Below, one piece after another: positions 55,717 through 64,000 of a DNA stretch of 64,000 bases. The notes below the pieces were generated by a model. That model did no database searches, was not told the origin of the DNA, and was given only the letters and a program-made list of their open reading frames with translations. The DNA is from Sthenelais limicola (Eukaryota; Annelida; Polychaeta; Phyllodocida; Sigalionidae). A program made the position numbers and the translations under genes. Each line of letters opens with the position of its first letter. Position 1 is the first letter of the stretch. Where the stretch lies: the NCBI GenBank assembly GCA_942159475.1, contig OW804100.1, forward strand, positions 12,026,646-12,090,645, read 5' to 3'.

Positions 55717-57430
55717 TTATCCAAAAGTCACTGCCATGAAGACGCAGTCCTTATGATCTAATATAGATTCTAATCTTTGACAATTTTTTTCATACATGTC
55801 AGAGGTATATAAATACTGAAACACACACGTAAACAATATTCCCCCCTTTAAGTATATTCGCCATATTGGATGAGGAAAAGCGGCTTTCATTGATTGGTGT
55901 CGACACAGTGAATTAGCAGAGATACAACTCAGGCGAACTGAGATAGGTATAGGTATCCAGCCCTCTATTATGGTATTAGATCGATCCAATCTAATATCTT
56001 TAGTCGCAGACATTCACCTTAACAACAAATTAAATTTCGAAGCAAAATAAACCAGTGGAAATCCATGAATTCTTATAATCAGCGTTCACTATAGTGGTCA
56101 CTTCAGGGGAGGGTATTATAAGGTAAGGAGCTAACGCAGATTCCAAACAAATCCCGACTAAGTCGGGGAGTCGGGGGGGGGGGGGGTCCTAACTGGGAAG
56201 GAACTGGGCATACTTGCACCAATACCTATCTCAGTTAATCTATTTAAAGAGACTGCAACTTAAGGTGATTGGTTGGTCCTTTCAATTTTGGTTAAACGAT
56301 ATAAATACCTCGACTTGCCTGTGCGCGGATTTCTCTACAATAGCCGCCAATGAACATAGCCCAGATATCTATATTATTCCAAATAATATACTATAATAAT
56401 ATGTATTTATTACGGAATATCCATTTACAAATGCAGTCTAGGTTCACAGCCTCTAAGATCAGTGAAGAATGTTATGTCAGTGATTATGGAGTGTTTCACT
56501 TACAACAGAAGAGGGTATACATCAGGTTAAATCAGAGAGAAGGAAGTTGTAAGAATTATACGCCATATGATACTGTATAATCAGTGCAGTCTATGTGCGA
56601 ATATTGAACCACTGGAGCTGAAGAAACGTACTCTTGATGCAATCGAGGGATTGAATAAAATGTTTTCTATGGCTGCCTTTCATTGACGCGAATTTATGCC
56701 GCGCAGCAAGCGTTACCATGCGGCAAAACTATTTACATTGGGGCGTCAAACATCATGCATGTGCATTTATCACTCCATGTGTCCAACAATATAACTATAA
56801 TTCTAAACTATGTATGCTCTCCTGCATAGCGGCCTATGCTACTCTTGATGTCAGGTGACAAATAGAAACGCATTGAGTGCATAATATACTGAAGTAATAT
56901 CAAATACTGTATAATACCTCAGTAGACATCCTAGCACATCAACTATGCACCACCTTCAACACTTTGACCAAGAATATTTAGTATAAATATATAGTTGTCA
57001 TCCAAGAGAACACTGCCTACTGGGATTTGTTTTACCAAGGGTTCAGTAGAAATGCACGTGAGAAAATACCAAATAGCAAATACTAATCTAACCAGGTTCA
57101 ATCTTATTAAATAGCGGCAATGGTGGGAACAGACTCTAAGTTCTTAATCACCTCATACTTAGTTCACCTCTGATCTGAGGTCAGTCACAGTAAAACAATA
57201 AAAATATCGAAATGAATTAACTTGACGTTAGCATTTAGGAAAACAATATTTTAATTCTATACGGGAATTTTAGGTTATGAAAGCAAGACACTGAGCGCGA
57301 CCACACAGATATATGCGACACGCGCAAAGCAGTCAGTAACACAATGGCGCCTCTGTTCAGAATATATCCTCAAAATAAAAACTGTTTCTATTCACGCCAT
57401 TCTATTTGGGTTCCTTGGTCATTGAAGAGG
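55717..57430. other. Unassigned AT-rich sequence
   Basis: Minus-strand frame 55,717-56,013 (98 codons) and plus-strand frames near 56,214-56,580 lack recognisable features. There is a 14-G run at 56,173-56,186. Confidence 0.3.
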
Positions 57431-57434
57431 ATGT

Positions 57435-57655
57435 AGACAGTCTAAGTCCAAACCCTCAGATCAGATAGGAATGATATGTCAGTGATTGGGCCCCAACTTT
57501 GCTAATCGGTTTCGTGGCCTAGGACTAGGCGTTCTTATGGGATTATAAAGACATTTTGCGGTCTTAATGGAATTATAATGGCACTTTGCGATTTGAGGCT
57601 AGCGAGAGGCTTTCCCTCCATTCGAAGGGACTCTGTCATCTTGGGCCTAGACTGG
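57435..57655 (-). repeat. Dispersed repeat, uninterrupted copy
   Basis: The reverse complement matches 26,883-26,969 joined to 27,405-27,490 with no gap. It includes TTTTGCGGTCTTAATGGAAT and GCTAATCGGTTTCGTGGCC. Confidence 0.7.
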
Positions 57656-57949
57656 AGAGCTAGTTTGGCTATTCATACGGAAATTGTGCTGTCTATTTCC
57701 CACTATGCTATTATTCAAATTGATACGTAATGCCGGATCGAAAATCCATATCACCCGCCTAAATAAAATCTTTAAATGTTGAAGTCTAGGTTTGATAATG
57801 TCTGTTTCCGACCAGTGCCCATCTGTATATCGCTTGGAATCTGTTAATTTCATGTAAGAGCAGTCGATCTTGCTTCCTTTTGAGGAACCAGAGACCGGGT
57901 CTGGCGTGACGAGACAGGCACAAGGAAAGTTAATCAACGACGTAAACAT
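57656..57949 (-). CDS. Weak candidate exon, minus strand
   Basis: An open frame from an ATG at 57,947-57,949 reading MFTSLINFPCACLVTPDPVS and continuing SKGSKIDCSYMKLTDSKRY. It could be a short 5' exon with a secretory-type start, but it runs directly into the dispersed repeat and no donor is convincing. No family recognised. Confidence 0.18.
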
Positions 57950-58208
57950 GCCATTTTTAGTTTTCTAATCGCGATTGACCAAGGAGAACAATTGTCTCGG
58001 TGCCGTCCAAGCGATCACTTTCTCTCTCTCACTACGCGGGAATCACCCTTGGATACAAACACAAGCAACGTAAACACCAGTATTGTGCCCAAAATGTAGG
58101 TTTCCAATTATACCTATGTTTAAACATAACTATACACCATTTTTGTCAGAGAAATCACTGAAACCACTGGAGGAATTACCACGATGTTCGAGGTGGACAT
58201 GGATTGGT

Positions 58209-58257
58209 CATAGAACTAAGTACTATACTCAAAGGTTATACGCTTTGAGTATAGTTC
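58209..58257. repeat. Imperfect hairpin (CATAGAACTA..ACTCAAAG)
   Basis: The left arm CATAGAACTA with TATACTCAAAG pairs with the right arm CTTTGAGTATAGTTCTATG, with a 5-base bulge. Confidence 0.7.
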
Positions 58258-58499
58258 TATGGTCAGATAAAATGCGAGCGAGAAATGTTAGGCCTATAGT
58301 ATAGCGGTATTGCGCAAATGTTTTCACGTGGTTTTCCAACGATACAAACATAAAGCATTGTTTCAAATGATATCCAACAATGTTCCGCGTTTTCAATCCC
58401 ATGAGAATAAATAATTATTTCTAACAATGTTTTATTACTTAAGAAAGGAAGCATCATGTGCCTTGTGGACAAGATATAGCGGACAGTAGGCGGCAGCGT

Positions 58500-59185
58500 G
58501 CATAGGTAAACTATATATCAGAGATTTGTTTATCTGTAAATCTCTTAATATTTGTCAAGACTGACCAGACAGTAGAAAGAGAAAATACCGGCTTTTAAAC
58601 CGATGGCTGCCATCTTAAAATAACAACATGTTATCGCAGAATTATGAATTAAAGAATCTAACGTGTAGACATAAATGTATTTTTGTATCGGCGGCGGCTA
58701 GGCTATCGTATTGGTAGTACCTTGTGTGAGTTAATTTATTGCAAAGAATAAAAACATCACACGAAGCCATTTAAAAGAGGAAATTCTGCTCTTTAATGTG
58801 ATGGCATTCATTATAAAATAGCTACACCAATCGTGGTATTATCAACTGAAAGAGCTAATGTGTTTAACCTTATACGGCAACGATCAGACAACCATCAAAA
58901 GTAGATGACAAGGTCTTGTTGTGTTTAAACTCATAACATAATATTTATCTGTTTGGCACATTACAGAATATCGGCTGAATTGTCATTAAAAAGAGATCAT
59001 TCTGCCCGTTGGTTTGACGGGTGTCAATTTAACTAACAGGATATGTCACATATGAGCTAAAGACGTCAGTAGCCAAATCCCCCTCTCCATACGATGATCT
59101 TAGAAACGCAATGATGTATACAAATTTAATAAACCGCCTTGAAATTTTATACATGTCTTATTACGATCTCAAGGAATGGGCAACC
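58500..59185. other. Unassigned sequence
   Basis: Two loosely similar halves (58,550-58,680 and 58,780-58,870: CCGATGGCTGCCATCTTAAA against GTGATGGCATTCATTATAAA) suggest an old duplication. No gene. Confidence 0.25.
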
Positions 59186-59189
59186 TAAA

Positions 59190-59300
59190 ATGGGGAAAAA
59201 ATCCAACAAAGAGGTCTTGTGAATAAATCACTTTAAGAAAATATCAATTTTGCTACTTCGGACTTATTTTCCTGTAACCCGTCACATATATGAGATCAAA
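59190..59300 (+). repeat. Dispersed repeat related to 27,571 and 61,215
   Basis: GAGGTCTTGTGAATAAATCA and AGAAAATATCAATTTTGCTA match the reverse complement of 27,575-27,655 and the plus strand of 61,215-61,310. Confidence 0.6.
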
Positions 59301-61210
59301 TACGAGATACAGTCCACTATGCACTTAATTAAAGTGACACATGCCACTGAGCTCCCGATTTGGGGAAAGTTTGCCTGAATTTCAACTATGTTCTAGATTA
59401 GTATATTTGTAATGTATACCCGGGAGCATTAATGTAGGAATTACATATATTGTGTGTATTTAAGAGTTTAAAACTCCAATTTCGTAGGGTGCTGGAGTCA
59501 CCCTACCCAACTGCCAGACAGTTAGGGAAGGTCCCCGACGCCTCTTATCTTAATGAGAGTTAAGTGATACCAGCTGGATTGGACAGGGTAGATATGTCAC
59601 TATGTAACTCCTGCCTCGCTCCTATTTCACCATGCACTGAGGGCACCACCTTATGGTCAAGTTACTTCTCTCTCAGATTTGAATTCCTCAATGGAATCTC
59701 TGCCACATTCTTCGTTAACAAATATCAATTAATCTAAGGAATATATAGAGTTGGTATTCCACACAAATGTTCTTACTTGTGCAGGTAATCGAAAACTACA
59801 AACATATTTCTAAATGATATATAGTCAAATAGTGTCCATAGCCACTTTAATACAACCGCTTCAGGGCTATCCTGAGTGGCTAGCACGAAATGTGATAACT
59901 ATATTGCACGCTGAACATAGCAGCTACCACAGGGAATAACTGAGTATGATTCGAAATGGATTACCCAGGAAGAAAAGAATCGGAAAGATGGGGCAACATG
60001 TAGGCATAGTATCGCCATGGTAAATTGTAACTTTTCCTACACTACTCATACACTTTCGCGACCTTACTGGGCGTAAGTGCGCGCGCACTCTTCATGAACT
60101 GTATGTACAGCGCGGGCATGCTGCGCGTTATGACATTTTATACTATTTGCGCAAATGGCAGTCTCACCATGGCCTGGAAAAGATTGAATTTGGACCAATA
60201 GATTCAAAATAATAGCTTGAAAAGCCGGTAAAATGGTCATTTTGGTCGAAGGGCCTGGAAAATTATTATAATTATGGGCCTTGAGTGAATCTAGGCGTTT
60301 CTCGTGGTTTCTTTTCTCAATCCAGCAACTAGGACGCTTGTGACGCTTAGAGCAGAGAGAACAATTGATAAATATACGATTTTTCTAGTCGCCACCAAAG
60401 TCTCCGTCATGCAGAAGAAAGTATTCCTTCCGTCCAGTCCTGTTTGCGAACCTCTCTAACAATTCAAATCGTGCGCGGGAATCTGCCTGGTACACAAGCT
60501 AGTACTGTGGCCCCAAAGCAAGGGTGGCTGAACAATTAAATGTATATCTATATTTAAAAATGCACTTCCAGCTATGCATGCGCAAATCTGCGCAATTTTT
60601 CCTTTTGCCACATACACCAAGTATATGATTAACCCAAACATGTCCCTGAATATCTAAGAATTCCGAAATCATTAAAAGCATGTAAATAACAAAAGAAATG
60701 GTGCATTATCCAATCGGTGCACACCTAATGGACGGGCATTGGATCGTCTCTCAACCAGAGATTTCACAGGGATTTCTCTCTTGTTAGCATACGTCATATA
60801 TTGGAAATGAGGGCGCACTACGGGGGAAGCTATTGCCATTATAATATGGCTCTCCTTAGCTTATATAACAGGCACCTAGTGTCTAGTTAAGTATTGGACT
60901 TATTGATTGAATTTTTTAAGTGCCAATCGTCAGACCATAGTCATTTATACTTGTCTATAATGAGGGGGGAGGGGGCAGACTTTGCATTACCCTCCAATAG
61001 TATAATAGAATCGAAATATTTCACCCACATCCAATACCTTATAAGGAAATCTGGCAAAATGAATATGCCTATACTACCATAAATAAATCTTTAAATTTTA
61101 ATTGGTATACGTTATCTTAAAAGTTTGTAAGGCAATGATATATTTGATACACTGTCTTGAAATTTGGTACATAAATTAATACGTCTTAAAGCGCTCGGCC
61201 CTATAGAATT
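59301..61210. other. Unassigned sequence
   Basis: No gene supported. A CpG-rich patch lies at 60,050-60,130 (GCGCGCGCACTCTTC). The minus-strand frames at 60,456-60,681 are short and featureless. Confidence 0.3.
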
Positions 61211-61214
61211 CAGA

Positions 61215-61345
61215 ATATTTCACCAACGAGATCTTGTAAATAGATCCTTTAGGAAAATATCAATTTTGTGACTAGTGACCATTTCCTTGAAACACATTCC
61301 TAGCATACCTTTGATACTATATATTATATGTAATGTGTTAACGGG
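61215..61345 (+). repeat. Dispersed repeat related to 27,571 and 59,190
   Basis: GAGATCTTGTAAATAGATCC, GAAAATATCAATTTTGTGAC and GGGAAATGAGTCACAA are shared with the other copies. Confidence 0.6.
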
Positions 61346-63260
61346 AAATGAGTCACAATGTTATTTTGTTATTTCCAATGTCTTTATTCAATGACTTGTG
61401 TATATTTGAAAAGATGACACCAAGCCGAATCCAATGATTGAAAACAGTGAGACATCTTATATTTTAAGTTTGATATTTTTATTTTTGAACAACAGTTTGC
61501 AACATTTCTGGGTGGATAATTACCACTAAAGTAACTAAATATACTCCATTTGAATACATTTAAAATGCAAGAATATATTTAACACAATGTTTTTTTACTG
61601 ATTCTCTTAGTTTGTACATGAATGATGTCTGAACTGTCCCCTTGTTGACTGATGGGTATGTTTGTTTGTTTCTAACTGTGACCAATAACTTGATTGCCTA
61701 TTAGAAACTGTAAAGCCTATTTTTAGAAACCTTGTACGTGACTAGGGATTCCCCACTACCCCCGGTCTTGAATGGGCATTTACAGGCCACTCATGCAGTG
61801 GTATGCAGAGCAAAAACCGAGTAAAATACACCATTAAATGGCCTTGAAATTTTCGGCGGTTCTGTTTCTTACGGTACACTTTCTCCTGATTCGGCCCCAC
61901 TTTTGGGTTCTATCCCCCGATCAAACCAGGGTTTTCCTATGCCTTTCAATACAAATACGAGAAATATTTGTTGTGCGAGGGAAGGATTACAGCAGGTGAA
62001 TAAATAGAGTCTCATCCCTACTATGAATATCAATCGTGGACTCACCCACTTTGAGATAAATTGATAGATTAATCAGTTTACCATCGTATTCAGTGTACAC
62101 TCAAGCCATAAATCTGGGTAATACATGTAATTGGGTTAAAACATATAACCCTGCAATAAGAGCACCTCTTGCCTATATTCAGAAACGTTGCCAAGTCTCT
62201 AGCGATGTATTGGTAACCTACGCTGGCAACGACGTCTATATGACGTCATGAATGTCAAATGAATGGCATCAGCCAGGGCTGCCACTAAAGGTGCACGATA
62301 CAGTCAACTTTAGTGGTCTCCAACATTATTTGAGGGTGGCGAGATATATATGCTTTCTTTGTGATAATCAATAGGATATGACCTCAAATAAAGGTGTAGC
62401 TAATCTAAACAAAATCAGACTAGTCTTTATTTTTTTAATTCAGTAAAACGGGGCAAAATAACACATTTTTCCTTTTTTTAATGAAATTGTGAAAACCGAC
62501 CTAATTATGCATACTGATGATGACCATTTCAATGATGAAAGAAACTGGACTAAATTTTAAAAACCCAAACCATGACATAAGGGTTTGATTCCTTGCTCAA
62601 CTAAAACACCTGAACACAATACTGAGTCTCTCGACGGGTCAAATCGCCAGAAAATGTACAATTCACCGTCTCCAATCCTATCAAATAACCCGAATTAAAG
62701 ATAGAAATGTGGCTCATAATACAGTTCGACATTACGAAACTGATATTTTGAATCAACCTAGTACCAAATAAACCAAATATTTATGATTTTCTGCCTAATT
62801 TCGCAGAATGTAATACATTTGCAGAGCTGTCAATTGTACATTTTCTCACGATCTGACACCGATATACAAGCGATTTACGACCTACCTCGCTATATCTAGA
62901 TTACGTTTGCTAATAACCAACTGATAAAAACATGGCTAAACAATGACATTATCAGCAGTTCCATACCCTGATCGAATATCATGTGTGAATAATATATATA
63001 TATCGTGTGCCGCGATAACAGGTGAATATTAGCAGCATATAAAGGTGAAAGAATGGATTTATATGATACATTTTCATGACAAATAACCATAGGCGGTTGG
63101 CACTCTGCACTTCTTGGTTCACTGGTATCATTTATGTGTTCCATGGCGGCAGTTACCTAGGTGGCAGTTGGCGGCCCACCACCTGGCCAATATATGCCTA
63201 GAACACTCCTTACACTCCAAATTATTACATCTTTTTACTCTAATTTTCATATATACTAAG
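61346..63260. other. Unassigned AT-rich sequence
   Basis: The first 300 bases look like a continuation of the dispersed repeat family. Otherwise nothing supported. Confidence 0.3.
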
Positions 63261-63266
63261 ACAAAA

Positions 63267-63360
63267 ATGCCCAAGGGACGGAGTGGGAAGTCGTATCGTC
63301 GCGCGTCGGAGGTATCCAACCGCGTGCGCTATGATACGGATTTCCCGCGTAGTCCCGCGG
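63267..63360 (+). other. Short CpG-rich open stretch
   Basis: Starts ATGCCCAAGGGACGG and would encode MPKGRSGKSYRRASEVSNRV and a few more residues, very basic, in otherwise AT-rich DNA. It might be the 5' end of a transposon or gene frame. No continuation recognised. Confidence 0.2.
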
Positions 63361-64000
63361 ATATTTTTGTATTTGTTTTACCGTCAAGTATCAAAATTCA
63401 TCTGGAAATCACTAGTAATTAATCAAATCTATGTAATGAACTTCAATATTAAAGGTGAATATGTTATAAAAAATGAAATCGCACTAAGCAGGACGTGCAC
63501 TAAAAAAATCCTTAGTCACCCAAGTAAAATCCAAGTCGTCTGTTCTCAAAGAGAGTATAAGAGCTGATATTGATACTCCTTCATACATGGACGAATGTAA
63601 CGAGATACACATTCTCTTTCGAAATGTAAAATTTTATTTTCTTACATAATTATCATATCGTAACTCCTAGTCATATTCGCTATTTCATCATTGTAATTGT
63701 TACATCATGTTACACAATAATGACGTAACAATGGGTAACCATTTTATGACCTATAATTATCATTAATTATTATTAGTATATCTATTAGCCTAATTAAGTA
63801 ACATGTCCATCATCCATAAGTCACCATTACCCAGGAATTTATTGCAGTAATTACGGTAGCATGTGAAGGCTCAGGTAGCACCCTCACCTAGTTATTATTC
63901 AACCAATCAGTAATAGCCACATGGACCAAGCACCCACCTGTATGTTAGACTACAATAAACATTCATTCTAGATCTTAGGATCAAAGCCTTTAGACTTCTT
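63361..64000. other. Unassigned AT-rich sequence to the window end
   Basis: Contains an imperfect hairpin at 63,696-63,732 (ATTGTTACATCAT / ATGACGTAACAAT). No gene. Confidence 0.3.

Noticed and set aside
63696..63732. Hairpin with a TGACGTAA (CRE-like) half
   Set aside because: 13-bp arms with a mismatch and no gene nearby; likely chance in AT-rich DNA.

Overview
The window is nuclear DNA from an animal, probably an AT-rich, repeat-laden marine invertebrate; I cannot name the species. The signs are spliced exons with GT..AG borders, a eukaryotic initiator tRNA gene with internal promoter boxes and a T-run terminator, non-LTR retrotransposon debris, a Penelope-like GIY-YIG domain, many short DNA elements with terminal inverted repeats, and kilobases of satellite. 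No operons, CRISPR arrays or bacterial features are present.

Layout. 0-1 kb: a CT-rich low-complexity block between two copies of one 40-bp module. 1.12 kb: initiator tRNA-Met on the minus strand. 2.2-3.9 kb: the last three exons of an arylacetamide deacetylase / neutral cholesterol ester hydrolase-like serine hydrolase (plus strand), the only gene whose family I recognise with confidence. 5.5-6.2 kb: a promoter-like cluster and a possible minus-strand exon. 7.5-9.4 kb: an inverted-repeat composite holding a 211-bp TA-flanked MITE whose empty site lies next door, then a LINE tail and three palindromes. 9.9-14.8 kb: repeated copies of an element ending in TATCCACTTGYACG. 15.8-18.8 kb: a decayed LINE with endonuclease, reverse transcriptase and poly(A), interrupted by a foldback. 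20-30 kb: LINE fragments, a 261-bp element with a 6-bp target duplication, back-to-back MITEs and minisatellites. 31-36 kb: exons of an unrecognised minus-strand gene among minisatellites. 36.4-37.8 kb: a CT-rich 278-bp tandem repeat. 39.4-40.0 kb: a Penelope-like remnant. 41.5-52.5 kb: about 11 kb of higher-order satellite built on a 147-bp monomer plus a 2.29-kb segmental duplication. 53.0-54.5 kb: a 507-codon acidic, Ser/Pro-rich minus-strand reading frame with internal repeats. 54.5-64 kb: mostly unique AT-rich sequence with scattered repeats.

The genes do not form a pathway. The window is a gene-poor, transposon-rich stretch with the end of one metabolic enzyme gene, one tRNA gene and two unrecognised genes. 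The most useful observations are structural: integer-monomer higher-order repeats, MITE insertions provable from empty sites or target duplications, nested insertions, and in-frame repeat expansion in the acidic gene.
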